Below, in pieces: positions 15,697 to 23,914 of a DNA stretch of 32,300 nt (within the stretch, counting starts at the first letter, position 1; each line of letters starts with the position of its first letter). The notes under the pieces are model-generated. The model was given only the letters and a program-made list of their open reading frames with translations, had not been told where the DNA came from and made no database searches. The DNA is taken from the NCBI RefSeq assembly GCF_030811835.1, contig NZ_JAUSRO010000024.1, positions 1 to 32,300 on the forward strand. The letters are read 5' to 3'. Position numbers and translations under genes: made by a program. The stretch comes from Variovorax ginsengisoli. GTDB lineage: Bacteria > Pseudomonadota > Gammaproteobacteria > Burkholderiales > Burkholderiaceae_C.

Positions 15697-16482
15697 CTAC
15701 ACCGCGCTAGCGTCAGGATGCTGTTTCAGAACATCGATGATGAGCGCGCCGAGTTTCAAAGCCTCCGCCGCCTGCTCTTTACTCACAATCTGCCCGTGAA
15801 TCGCTGCGTTGCAAACGCGATTGACGTAGTTGAACGACTGGTACAGTGATTCGTACTGGGGGTCAGATTTGATCAACTCGTCGAAGAGTTGTCGCAGACC
15901 CGCCATGCGAATGACGTTAGCTCCAGAGGAAAGGGTATGTACTTGTCGCCCCAGAATCGTGCGTAGCAGGCGTTCAATGTCTATTCGAACTTTCGCCAAA
16001 ACGTACGCCACGTCTTCGTCTTCTTGAGCCTTGGTCTCTACGGCGTATTTCTCCGCTCTAGCTTCCCAATGAGGGGTTCGAAATGTTTCCTCAATCTTTT
16101 GCTGTTGTTCCCGTAGCGTGGCCGCCTCAGGAGCCGAGTTGTTAACCACGACGTGCGTTTGCTGACGTTGGTTGTTCAACGTGGTCGACACGACGGACAA
16201 TGAGTTGCGCACCTCAGACTTGAACTCTCGCAACTCCTCCTTTGCCGCGGCCGTTTCCTTCTTCGCCTCCTTGACCTCGCGCTCAAGCTCCAGCCAAGAT
16301 CCAATCTTGATCTTGTTGAAGAAAGGCAAGAACAGGAAGAATAGAAAGAGCGCTACGAAGAACGCATCGGCGATCAGAAGATCAGGTTTAGGGGGGAAAC
16401 CAGCCTTCGCAACAAAGCCGACGCCGAAATACGCCGCGACGAGCCATGAAATTGCGTACATGACTTTGTTCATGGGCGTCAC
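15697..16482 (-). CDS. Membrane-anchored coiled-coil protein with HEPN-like C-terminus
   Basis: The 261-residue protein starts at GTG 16482, overlapping the upstream stop (GTGA). ATG 16473 is an alternative. Two hydrophobic segments at about 8-25 and 35-56 place it in the inner membrane. A charged coiled coil covers about 62-110 (LELEREVKEAKKETAAAKEE). The C-terminal helical domain, about 155-255, carries VAYVLAKVRIDIERLLRTIL and NRVCNAAIHG, where R222 and H229 form an R-x6-H pattern at the place expected for DUF4145/HEPN-type RNase domains. The last gene of a three-gene overlapping operon. A toxic or signalling effector tethered to the membrane is an inference from this architecture. Confidence 0.8.
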   Translation of the reverse strand: MTPMNKVMYAISWLVAAYFGVGFVAKAGFPPKPDLLIADAFFVALFLFFLFLPFFNKIKIGSWLELEREVKEAKKETAAAKEELREFKSEVRNSLSVVSTTLNNQRQQTHVVVNNSAPEAATLREQQQKIEETFRTPHWEARAEKYAVETKAQEDEDVAYVLAKVRIDIERLLRTILGRQVHTLSSGANVIRMAGLRQLFDELIKSDPQYESLYQSFNYVNRVCNAAIHGQIVSKEQAAEALKLGALIIDVLKQHPDASAV

Positions 16483-16970
16483 TTGTAGCCAGACCGCTCA
16501 AGGCGCCGAAGAAGCAGAGACGCAAATGCAAGGTGGTCGAGGCATACATCAGGATCGTCACTCAACGTAATTTCGTGCCCGCCCGGGTTGCGTATGGCGA
16601 CGATTGCGCCAGAGAAGATGAACCGGTAGCCCCGTTGCTCGTCTTGCTCACTTGCGTTTGCGAGGCCATTCAGCTTCACAGCGGGTCCGGCCTCGTTGAA
16701 GACAGCCATCATGAGCTTTTCACCATTGAGCGTGCTACCAGCGTGCTTCTGAACTACCTTTTCGACGTATTTGAAGGCATGGAACGTCGCTTCCGCGCCA
16801 TGCCCGTCGTCGAACAGCTTCCGAACCTTCGGCGGAAATCCGACGTGTACATTGCGCAGCTCAAACGGGTGAACGGGCAGACCGTTTGAAGTCGGCGCGG
16901 CTTCTTCTATCGGCTCCCGCGCTGGAGTGCGCCGTACGATCTGCTCAAACAGATCAAGCGCCGTTGCCAT
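16479..16970 (-). CDS. TIGR02391 (Ymh) family protein, HEPN-like
   Basis: The 163-residue protein has the C-terminal signature I associate with TIGR02391/hypoth_Ymh: VHPFELRNV, FHAFKYVEKVVQKHAG, LMMAVFNEAGPAVKLNGL and GYRFIFSGAIVAIRNPGGHE. The RNPGGH segment (R127 to H132) matches the R-N-x3-H catalytic motif of HEPN ribonucleases. Family members occur in plasmid, prophage and defence contexts and are suspected abortive-infection components. Its ATG lies within the end of the DUF5343 gene (17-bp overlap), and its stop overlaps the start of the next gene, so the three proteins are made together. RNase activity is inferred from the motif. Confidence 0.82.
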   Translation of the reverse strand: MATALDLFEQIVRRTPAREPIEEAAPTSNGLPVHPFELRNVHVGFPPKVRKLFDDGHGAEATFHAFKYVEKVVQKHAGSTLNGEKLMMAVFNEAGPAVKLNGLANASEQDEQRGYRFIFSGAIVAIRNPGGHEITLSDDPDVCLDHLAFASLLLRRLERSGYK

Positions 16971-17700
16971 TCAGCAGGTTCTCGCGAATGCTCTTAAAAA
17001 TGGCATCGTATGTTGCCTGATCACCGCCAGGAGGGAGGTTGATCTCAATGCGAACCGTCAGTCCAACGCCTCCGGCACCTGCCGCGACTGCGTTCGCCTG
17101 AATCGGCGGTTGCACGAGCACAGGCACATGAGCTGGAGACTGAGCTTGGGCTGGCAGCGCCGCCTTCTTGGTCGGGGCCAACTTCCTGACGATCTTTGCA
17201 CCAGCGCCAGTTGGCGCGGACTTCGCCGCTGCGGCTACGTCATCGGATAGCTTTCCACCGATTCGCGCCAACGACTGGAACGTTGAAGCTTGACGCTTCC
17301 CGACTACATCGCTGGTGCCATCGTGATTGCGGAAAAAAGAGATCAACTTGTCCAATGGCAGCGTCCACGCATCCTCGCCATGAAGGTCGAACAACTCATG
17401 GTACGGGCCAGCGACCAGCTTTGCGAACTCTTGCTGGAATTCGGCGTTGTCGTGCTTGTTGAATACCGGCCCTGCCGCAGCTGTCTTCTTGTTCTCGGAA
17501 TCCAGCACTCCAATGAACTTCATGATGTTCAGAACGTAAGTTTCGTTCTGCGGCGCGATGCCCAGTTTTTTAAGAGTCTCCGCCGTCACCGTCCCGGGAA
17601 ATGCCTTGCGAAGTTGAGCAACGAGTTGCGTTACACCGCCGGACCCGGACATGTAGGGATGCTTGTCTGCCAAACCGCTCTCCAATCGTTGTGTCCCCAT
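16954..17700 (-). CDS. DUF5343 domain-containing protein
   Basis: The chosen start (17700) gives 248 residues, beginning about ten residues before the DUF5343 block HPYMSGSGGVTQLVAQLRKA, then TLKKLGIAPQNETYVLNIMK and FIGVLD. The N-terminal half resembles a winged-helix module. A low-complexity A/P/K linker at about 155-205 leads to a separate C-terminal strand-helix element (GLTVRIEINLPPGGDQATYD, then AIFKSIRENLL). The frame extends upstream to 17772 without protein-like sequence. First gene of the operon with the Ymh and membrane HEPN-like genes. DUF5343 proteins often sit beside Ymh-type proteins. A DNA- or ligand-sensing role is inference. Confidence 0.82.
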   Translation of the reverse strand: MGTQRLESGLADKHPYMSGSGGVTQLVAQLRKAFPGTVTAETLKKLGIAPQNETYVLNIMKFIGVLDSENKKTAAAGPVFNKHDNAEFQQEFAKLVAGPYHELFDLHGEDAWTLPLDKLISFFRNHDGTSDVVGKRQASTFQSLARIGGKLSDDVAAAAKSAPTGAGAKIVRKLAPTKKAALPAQAQSPAHVPVLVQPPIQANAVAAGAGGVGLTVRIEINLPPGGDQATYDAIFKSIRENLLNGNGA

Positions 17701-17959
17701 TGTCGCAGTGATTGCGTATTCTGTAACAACTTGTCGGGCTGCGGCTGTGCTGCGGTGGCTGCGCCTCATCAAGTTTGAGGAGGACTACCAGCGGGGCCGG
17801 CGTCAGCGGTGCGCGGCATGGCGCTGTGTGCGAGTCCGCTCCCCGATGTCCAATCCGCAACCTGACGCATCCTGAATACCATAGACGTCGGGTCCGTGGG
17901 AGTCGGGCGGATTTTGCTGTCCCACAAGAATGGGGCCAAGGCTGGCTCGTCGGCCGCGC

Positions 17960-18155
17960 CTTTGGCCGTGCCGACCCACGCAATCACCCTTCCGGTGTAC
18001 TTGGCGCTGCTGATTCCAAGGCCCCACCCCAAGGCGCCGGTAATGATGAAACTCTCCGCTCCCCCAAGTACGCCTCGACCTGCGAGCAGCACGCCAGCGG
18101 ACAGCAAAGGCAGGCCGATGAACTGCAAGGATGCGACGTACAGGCCGCCTCTCGC
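17960..18155 (-). pseudogene. Fragment of an MFS transporter
   Basis: One minus-strand frame reads GLYVASLQFIGLPLLSAGVL, then LAGRGVLGGAESFIITGALG and WGLGISSAKYTGRVIAWVGT. This matches the transmembrane helix 4-5 region of YhhS/YfcJ-type MFS exporters (a G-R-x-L-x-G-x-x-E-S motif and A-x-x-T-G-x-x-x-x-W). Nothing before or after it continues the protein, so it is a relic only. Confidence 0.6.
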
Positions 18156-18186
18156 ATCCAGGCCCAGCTGGGACGGCTCGGTCGCA

Positions 18187-18420
18187 TCAGGGCTGGCTGA
18201 CCGCGTAGACGATCAGTTGCCAGCGGATTGGTGCAGTGCTCGTGTGTTGCTTGTGGTTCTGAGGGGGCAACACGTGACCACCTGCGATGGCGATCTCGTC
18301 TCCGCAATTGGTGCATCGGTAGATGCCGGGATGGGGCGCGCGCTCGCCTGGCGTGTGCGACTGATCGAACGCCACGTCATTGCTTTGCTTAATGAACTGA
18401 TCGTGTTTCTTCAATGCCAT
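18187..18420 (-). CDS. Small zinc-ribbon protein
   Basis: The 77-residue protein follows an excellent GGAGGAGACACGC site. Its centre, RCTNCGDEIAIAGGHVLPPQ, then NHKQH, offers CxxC plus several histidines, suggesting one metal-binding knuckle that uses Cys and His. The N-terminus (MALKKHDQFIKQSNDVAFDQ) and C-terminus (WQLIVYAVSQ) resemble a small conserved family seen in Proteobacteria (annotated as "protein L"). Function is unknown. It lies alone between the MFS relic and a broken gene. Confidence 0.78.
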   Translation of the reverse strand: MALKKHDQFIKQSNDVAFDQSHTPGERAPHPGIYRCTNCGDEIAIAGGHVLPPQNHKQHTSTAPIRWQLIVYAVSQP

Positions 18421-18699
18421 GCGTGTCTCCTCCGCCGCCGCGCGGCACCACGAGACATTCGGGGTTTGTTCCGTCAGGGTGGCGTCTTGAATCTACTGGT
18501 GAGCGGCGACGCCGCCCTCCCATGGACAGGTGAGGAAGGGAGAGGGGTATCCCTAGCCGATCCGGGTCCTTCTACCGACCTTCTGCATCGAGGGAGTTGC
18601 GCGCTCGCGTTTCTCGCCCGGCGCCAAGTTCAAAAAAAGGAACAGGTAGCAAGGTAACGCTGTCGCCAGCAGTGCGCGGCACCAGCACGAGGTAACACG

Positions 18700-19159
18700 A
18701 TGACGACGAAGGAACTGATCACGCAGGCTGAGCATGCATCGGCGATGCAGCGTGTCGCGCAAGTCCGTAACGATCTGGAAGGACCGCGGCGAGTTGGTGA
18801 TGGACGGCAACCTGGTCGACTTCGAGGCGTCGTACAAGGGCGAGCGCTGGCACGCGTCGACGAAGAAGGTTTTCGCCGACGACGCTGAACTGGATGCCGC
18901 TCGTGAGCCGGCCAGGCCGGCGGCCGTAGCGCGCGGGCGGCGCGCCGAGCGAGGTGCTCCAGTCACGCTGTCGCGCGGCGAGGTGGTGCTCGAAGGTTCG
19001 CTCATACAGGCGCGGGTTGCTGCACACCAACAACCCCTGCTGGATGCTGCGGAGGAGGTTGCGATGGCGTTCGAAGCTGCTATTGAGGCCGCTCAATCTG
19101 CCGGTACTCCGAAGGCTGCGATGCCCCGCGCCAATCGGAAAGCCAAAGACCGGGGTTGA
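18700..19159 (+). pseudogene. Probable frameshifted gene of unknown function
   Basis: A frame from ATG 18700, after an AGGT site, reads MTTKELITQAEHASAMQRVA and VRNDLE, then becomes GC-rich nonsense. From about 18770 the next frame continues well (DRGELVMDGNLVDFEASYKG, then ERWHASTKKVFADDAELDAA) to a stop at 19159. Joining the frames gives about 150 residues. The tail is A/E/R-rich with a helical EEVAMAFEAAIEAAQSA segment. The family is not recognised. The second frame alone, from 18734, is an alternative. Confidence 0.4.
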
Positions 19160-19213
19160 CGGCCTCCAAATGGCCACTTCGAAGCGGAGCGAAAGACCGC
19201 AGTGGTCTTGCAT

Positions 19214-19243
19214 GGCCTCAGCTACGATGGCGGGACTCGGCCA
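19214..19243 (+). repeat. Dispersed ~30-bp repeat, copy 3
   Basis: Reads GGCCTCAGCTACGATG, then GCGGGACTCGGCCA, with one G for A in the middle. It lies upstream of the DUF4238 gene. Confidence 0.85.
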
Positions 19244-19381
19244 GCATCGGACATTGCCGACCCCTTGCCAATTTACCCATTGGCGCCACAACCTGACCAT
19301 CAAAGCTGACCTTAACATTGCCGAGATTTCGTACGAGTCCGGAGCATGAGGTTTCGGTATCGGACGCTGGCGACGTGAATC

Positions 19382-20263
19382 ATGGGCGACCACTACCTAC
19401 CGCGCCATTTGCTCAACGGCTTCGCCAAGCCTGCGACTCAATCGAGGCGCTCTGCAGCTATCTTCAGATACGAGGTCCCTTCGGCTGGCGCGGGTAAGAA
19501 CCTTACGGTCGCCACCGTTGCGAACGAGACCGGAATGTACGGCGACATGGAGCCCGTTCTCCAGAGCGAAATCGAGCAACCAACCAATCCCGTCATCGAG
19601 AGGTTGCGACGGCAGGTAGGGCCCGTGCCCACGGCGGACTATTCGGTTCTCGCACGCTACGTCTTGACGGCGATTCGCAGAGTGCCAGACGGGCGAGCTC
19701 GATCCGCGGCTTCGCTGCCCGGGGTGGCCGCCTCGTTGCGGCAGAGCTATGCCGAGCAACTTGACCAGCTTCGCCAGTTTCCCGACCGTGTAGAGGAAGC
19801 AAAAGAGATCGAAAAGAAGCTGGATGCGGCCTTTAAAAAAATCCTCGCTGAGCCGTTCCAATGGCTGTGGACGAAAACGTTGCTCCCCGAGAATTTTGAG
19901 CGGACCATCCGCGCGCTCTCGGCGATGACTTGGTTCGTGCATGCCGCGCCTGCAGGCAAGCAATTTCTGATCGGCGATGTACCTGTGATCTTGGATCGCA
20001 GCGTGGGGTTGAAGGAAAAGGAGGCGATGTGGCTCATGCCGATTTCCTCCGACCGCCTCCTCTCGGTTTCCTATCAGCGAGCTGCCGCGTTGAGGTCGAC
20101 GCTGCCTGCCCCAACGGTTCGAAGCTTCAACGCGAACACGATCGTCCAGGCGAGCCGGTTCATCTTTGCCCGCGATGCTGAGGCATGGATCACCAGGGCG
20201 ATTCAGGAAGAAACACAAAGGCGCAATGCTGCAGATCCAGCACGCAAGGCTGAGGGACTTTGA
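19382..20263 (+). CDS. DUF4238 domain-containing protein
   Basis: The 293-residue protein opens with MGDHYLPRHLLNGFA, the N-terminal HY-x-P-x-x-x-L-x-x-F signature of DUF4238. The same family pattern continues with IFRYEV, VANETGMYG, a long helical middle with a charged coiled segment (EEAKEIEKKLDAAFKKILAE), LSAMTWFVHAAPAGKQFLIG and DVPVILDR, and a MWLMPISSDRLLSVSY block. It looks cytoplasmic. Some DUF4238 genes are found in mobile and defence regions. The activity is unknown. There is no partner gene immediately adjacent. Confidence 0.85.
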   Translation: MGDHYLPRHLLNGFAKPATQSRRSAAIFRYEVPSAGAGKNLTVATVANETGMYGDMEPVLQSEIEQPTNPVIERLRRQVGPVPTADYSVLARYVLTAIRRVPDGRARSAASLPGVAASLRQSYAEQLDQLRQFPDRVEEAKEIEKKLDAAFKKILAEPFQWLWTKTLLPENFERTIRALSAMTWFVHAAPAGKQFLIGDVPVILDRSVGLKEKEAMWLMPISSDRLLSVSYQRAAALRSTLPAPTVRSFNANTIVQASRFIFARDAEAWITRAIQEETQRRNAADPARKAEGL

Positions 20264-20551
20264 CAGCGGTGCGGCTCCTCCGCCCGCTGCGTGAAATAAT
20301 GCTCGTCGAACGGCCGTTTCCAAGCACGACCTACTTCTCTTTTGGCCCATCAGCGACATTCGCTGCCGTGAACTCGTCGCCCCGGAGCGGCCGATGACAT
20401 ATGCGCCCAGGGCCCTCGAAGTTGGCTGCTGTGCCACAGAAGTCCGACTGGCCTTGCCGTCGTCAGGCCAGCGCAGGCTGGTATCTCAGGCGAACCTCAG
20501 CGGGTCGTTTGGCACGACTGGATTCCAGCCTTCCCTGGAATGACGGTCAGG
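20264..20551. other. Intergenic region without a gene
   Basis: Between the convergent DUF4238 and SDR genes. It contains TTTTGGCCCATCAGCGACAT near 20340, a style of intergenic-repeat sequence seen elsewhere in Proteobacteria. No reading frame or terminator was supported. Confidence 0.4.
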
Positions 20552-21319
20552 TCAGACAAACATCCCGCCCGACGCCTCTATCCGCTGTGCATTGATCCAG
20601 GCGCTGCCCGGCGCCAGCAGCGCCGCAATCGCGCCGCCGATATCGTCGGGCAGGCCGACCCGGCCGAGCGCGGTTTGTGCGGCGACAAAGGCGTTCAGCT
20701 GCGCGTTGTCCCTTACCGCGCCGCCGCCAAAGTCGGTCTCGATGGCGCCGGGGGCCAGTGTATTTACCGCGATGCCTCGTGCGCCCAGCTCCTTGGCCAT
20801 GTAGCGGCTCAGCACCTCCACCGCCCCCTTCATCGCGGCATAGGCGCCGTAGCCGGGTAGGGCGAAGCGGGTCAGGCCGCTGGAGATGTTGACGATGCGG
20901 CCGCCGTCGTTCATCAAAGGCGCCAACTTCTGAGTCAGGAAGAACACGCCCTTCAGGTGCATGTTCACCAGGTCGTCGAACTGCGCTTCGGTTGTCTCCA
21001 TGATGCTGGCGTGCCGACCTTCGCCGGCGTTGTTAACCAGATGATCGAAACGGTCGCGCTGGAAGGTTTCGGCCAAGGCCTGCTGAACGCTGGTGGCGAA
21101 CGCCGGGAAGCTGGCGCTGATGCTGGTGTCCAGCTCCAGGGCCACCGCGCGGCGGCCCTGCGCCTGAACGGCGGCGACGGTGGCTTCCGCCTCCGCCTTG
21201 GCGCTGCGGTAGGTCAGGATGATGTCGCTGCCCTTGGCGGCCAAGTGCAGGGCGGTGTTCTTGCCGAGGCCGCGGCTGCCGCCGGTGATAAGGGCGATGC
21301 GGGTGTTGCTTGCAGTCAT
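20552..21319 (-). CDS. Short-chain dehydrogenase/reductase (SDR)
   Basis: The 255-residue classical SDR shows the cofactor motif TGGSRGLG (12-19), NNAG (96-99), catalytic S147 (NISSG) and Y160-x3-K164 (YAAMK), and the LAPGAIETDF turn near 188-197. R38 following the second strand (TYRSAK) favours NADP(H). It should reduce or oxidise a small carbonyl or alcohol. Neighbours give no substrate clue beyond the divergent LysR regulator, which is probably its activator or repressor. The Rossmann fold is complete and all expected residues are present. Confidence 0.94.
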   Translation of the reverse strand: MTASNTRIALITGGSRGLGKNTALHLAAKGSDIILTYRSAKAEAEATVAAVQAQGRRAVALELDTSISASFPAFATSVQQALAETFQRDRFDHLVNNAGEGRHASIMETTEAQFDDLVNMHLKGVFFLTQKLAPLMNDGGRIVNISSGLTRFALPGYGAYAAMKGAVEVLSRYMAKELGARGIAVNTLAPGAIETDFGGGAVRDNAQLNAFVAAQTALGRVGLPDDIGGAIAALLAPGSAWINAQRIEASGGMFV

Positions 21320-21374
21320 GAGAAAGTACTCCAGGGTTGGTGGGATCGAAGTCTATTAATTGACTTGATAAACA

Positions 21375-21396
21375 TAAATCCGCTAAATTGGATTTA
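21375..21396. promoter_or_regulatory. Candidate LysR-type operator
   Basis: TAAATCC and GGATTTA form an inverted repeat with an 8-bp spacer in the AT-rich gap between the divergent SDR and LysR starts, 23 bp upstream of the regulator. The shape fits the T-N11-A class of LysR sites. Assignment is by position. Confidence 0.6.
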
Positions 21397-21418
21397 ACTG
21401 TTATTAAAAATCAGACCA

Positions 21419-22330
21419 ATGAACCCGCTCGAGCGCCTGCAAATTTTCCACCGCGTTGCCGAACTGGCCAGTTTCAGCCAAGCGGCCTTGAGCCTGAACC
21501 TGCCCAAGGCCAGCGCCTCGAACGCCGTACAGCAGCTCGAAACCCAGCTCGGCACCCGCCTGCTGCACCGCACGACGCGGCGTGTGCAGCTGACGCAGGA
21601 CGGCCAGGCGTTCTACGAGCGCAGCAAGGATGTGCTGGCCGACATGGACGAGCTGCAGGCGATGTTCCAGCAGCAAGCGGCCGCCGGCCTAAGTGGCCGC
21701 ATCCGCATCGACATGAGTACAGCGCTGGCGCGCGATATCGTCATCCCCCGCCTGCCCGAATTGCTGGCCGTGCACCCGCTGCTGGAGGTGGAGTTGAGCA
21801 GCACTGAGCGCCGAGTAGATCTGGTGCGCGAAGGATTTGATTGCGTGCTTCGGACCGGCAGCGTGGTGGACACCAGTCTCATCGCCCGGCCGCTCAGCGC
21901 GCTGCGCCAGTTGAACTGCGCCAGCCCGGCCTACATCCAGGCCTTCGGCATGCCGCAGACCTTGGCCGACCTGGCCGGCCATCGCCTGATCCACTTCGTC
22001 GGCACGCTGGGCGGCAAGTCGGCCGGGTTCGAATACACGGACGACGCCGGAACGGCGCGCAGCATCGCGATGGCCGGTGCCGTGACGGTCAACAACGCGG
22101 AGGCCTATGCGGCCGCCTGCCTGGCCGGCCTGGGCATCATCCAGGTGCCACAGGTCGGCGAATCGGCACATCTGCGCAGCGGGGCACTGGTGCAGGTGCT
22201 GCCGCAATTCCCGGCGCCGCCGATGCCGCTGAACCTGCTCTACGCCAACCGCCGCAACCTGTCGCAGCGGGTGCGGGTGGTGATGGATTGGCTGGCGGGG
22301 GTGATTGCGGAGGCGCAGGTGGGCAGCTAG
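21419..22330 (+). CDS. LysR family transcriptional regulator
   Basis: The 303-residue protein has the N-terminal winged HTH (MNPLERLQIFHRVAELASFS, QAALSLNLPKASASNAVQQL, LGTRLLHRTTRRVQLTQDG) and the two-lobed substrate-binding domain (about 90-295, with RIRIDMSTALAR, GFDCVLRTGSV, VNNAEAYAAACLAGLGIIQV). The subgroup that begins with MNPLERLQ-like sequence and has the CVLRTG motif commonly controls a divergent SDR or oxidoreductase gene, as here. The start at 21419 gives the normal LysR length. The inducer is unknown. Confidence 0.94.
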   Translation: MNPLERLQIFHRVAELASFSQAALSLNLPKASASNAVQQLETQLGTRLLHRTTRRVQLTQDGQAFYERSKDVLADMDELQAMFQQQAAAGLSGRIRIDMSTALARDIVIPRLPELLAVHPLLEVELSSTERRVDLVREGFDCVLRTGSVVDTSLIARPLSALRQLNCASPAYIQAFGMPQTLADLAGHRLIHFVGTLGGKSAGFEYTDDAGTARSIAMAGAVTVNNAEAYAAACLAGLGIIQVPQVGESAHLRSGALVQVLPQFPAPPMPLNLLYANRRNLSQRVRVVMDWLAGVIAEAQVGS

Positions 22331-22498
22331 GCTGTTGCCAAGCTCTGTGCCCGCACGCCACCTTCATCAGCACGTCTTCCAGCTCGGGCTTCAGCGTGGC
22401 CAGCCCGGTGGCGATGTTGATGGTGATGGGAAAGAAGCCCTACAGCAGCCGTTCGACAGTACCCGCAATTGGCCGCGTGCCGCGGTAGGTGCGAGCTG
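22331..22498 (-). other. Short coding-like remnant, unidentified
   Basis: A minus-strand frame of about 50 codons with one stop reads GFFPITINIATGLATLKPEL, then EDVLMKVACGH. It looks like the end of a lost gene. No family recognised. Confidence 0.35.
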
Positions 22499-22942
22499 CT
22501 AAATTCTCTTGAAGAAGTGGAAGTGATAGCAATCCCGCTGAAGTTTCCCTCTGGCGTAGAGGCCGACAAGCCAGCTGTCTGCACCAGCATCTTTGGGCTC
22601 AAAGAAGTGCTCTCCCGGAAAACACAGGTCGGCTAGCCTTGCTGTCACCTCGCCGCGCTGCGCTGCGAACCCGTCTGCGCCTACGAAGACTGAAACAGCT
22701 CTGTGGAAAGCAACCATGTAGCCGCCTTCCTTCAGCTCGACGGTTCGAAAGTCGGTGAGAAAGCGCGCCTCGTTCAAGGCCCGACGAGCATCCACTTCGT
22801 CATCTTCGCCGGGGGTCAGGTCAAGCAGCGTTCCGTTTCCGAGCATGATGATGCCGTTCGCCCTGTATGAGCGCAGTCGGTCTTCGATGGCGGCCAGAGG
22901 GGTCCGGTTTTCGGGCTCCCACGCGAGACGCAGCTCTTTCAT
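22499..22942 (-). CDS. Conserved-looking hypothetical protein
   Basis: The likely start is ATG 22942, giving 147 residues. The open frame upstream to 23143 runs through repeat copy 4 and is not protein. No signal peptide or membrane helix. The sequence has mixed strands and helices, including GIIMLGNGTLLDLTPGEDDE and RTVELKEGGYMVAFHRAVSV, and ends CYHFHFFKRI with an aromatic/histidine tail. The family is not recognised. It lies downstream of a GNAT gene on the same strand, separated from it by the repeat, so co-transcription is uncertain. Confidence 0.65.
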   Translation of the reverse strand: MKELRLAWEPENRTPLAAIEDRLRSYRANGIIMLGNGTLLDLTPGEDDEVDARRALNEARFLTDFRTVELKEGGYMVAFHRAVSVFVGADGFAAQRGEVTARLADLCFPGEHFFEPKDAGADSWLVGLYARGKLQRDCYHFHFFKRI

Positions 22943-23111
22943 CTGAGTTCCAAGTACGAATGGCCGGTCAGGTCCGGCAAGTCGAGCATGAATTCGTTGT
23001 ACTGATAGCGGTGCAACTGGCTCATGGTTTGTCGTGCGAATGTAGCCCACGGTCGGACGCCAATGCCGGCACTGGTCAGCAAAAGTGGAAGGTCGTGACG
23101 AACTTCCGTTC

Positions 23112-23141
23112 TGGCCGAGTCCCGTCATCGTAGCTGAGGCC
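23112..23141 (-). repeat. Dispersed ~30-bp repeat, copy 4 (inverted)
   Basis: On the minus strand reads GGCCTCAGCTACGATGACGG and ends GACTCGGCCA. It follows the end of the GNAT gene and precedes the unknown 147-residue gene. Confidence 0.85.
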
Positions 23142-23194
23142 ACGTCGGGCTCAAAGCGGTCGTCTTGGCGACGATTGTCCCTGCTGCCCGTCAG

Positions 23195-23689
23195 CTAGAA
23201 CGGCTCATTCTGAGCGAGCCGCATCGGGACGTACGCGATGCCCTTCGTCTCAACGCGTGCACCCGACCGTGTGAAACCCCATGCGCTCATAAAAGACACT
23301 GCAGAGGGAGTTGAGTTGACCGTGGTCGCCACTGAGGCAGAAGGCCATCCATACCCCTTCTTGACGTGAGACCAAAGCGCCCTTGCAACGCCCCCTCGTT
23401 GGAACGGTTGGCCAACAAAGAGGTGGAATAGATGGGTTCGGTCGCGAACGGCAACCACGCCCATCAACTGGCCGGCGGCCGTGCCAACGTAGTAATCGAG
23501 CTCTGGGGCACCGATGTTTCGTGCAATGCCCTCGGGCTCAAGCGAAAGCAAAAAACCTTCTGCACCTGAACCGTCGTCTCGCAAGAGGAAATGGTGCGCC
23601 AACGAAAGAATCAGCGCGCTGACCGCCGGAGCGTCGTCGAGCGTCGCATTGCGTATGCGCATGGATTCGGAAGAAACGGTCGGGTTCAT
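23195..23689 (-). CDS. GNAT family N-acetyltransferase
   Basis: The 164-residue protein has the GNAT fold pattern: N-terminal IRNATLDDAPAVSALI, a central strand with YYVGTAAGQLMGVVAVRD, and acetyl-CoA motif A as LFHLFVGQPFQRGGVARALW, where the Q/R-x-x-G-x-G/A loop is Q-R-G-G-V-A. A C-terminal SAVSFMSAWGFTRSG motif B completes it. It transfers an acetyl group to an unknown amine. ATG 23662 is an alternative start and would drop nine residues. The repeat follows the stop. Confidence 0.88.
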   Translation of the reverse strand: MNPTVSSESMRIRNATLDDAPAVSALILSLAHHFLLRDDGSGAEGFLLSLEPEGIARNIGAPELDYYVGTAAGQLMGVVAVRDRTHLFHLFVGQPFQRGGVARALWSHVKKGYGWPSASVATTVNSTPSAVSFMSAWGFTRSGARVETKGIAYVPMRLAQNEPF

Positions 23690-23914
23690 CTACGAAGGTC
23701 CGGTAATGGCCGACGGTAGCCTCTCGCGCCAGTCATTCGTTGAAGATTGCGGTTGAGAAATCCTGCAGCCGATGTGCCGCCGCGACTCTTTCGCCAGACC
23801 GGTGAAGCGCCATGCTCTCGTCCAGGATAAGCTGCAATTCGCCAGAGACTTGGCGCTCACCTTCACAGGCGGCGATCGAGAGCAATTGGGCTTATCGAGT
23901 CAATTTCCTTATTG

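Noticed and set aside
19397..20437. Minus-strand frame of 346 codons
   Set aside because: Antisense to the DUF4238 gene, which has the family N-terminus and better composition.
6641..23141. Repeat copies as integron attC sites
   Set aside because: No GTTRRRY core site, no integrase gene and no long imperfect palindrome between conserved ends. Copies lie in both orientations between ordinary genes.
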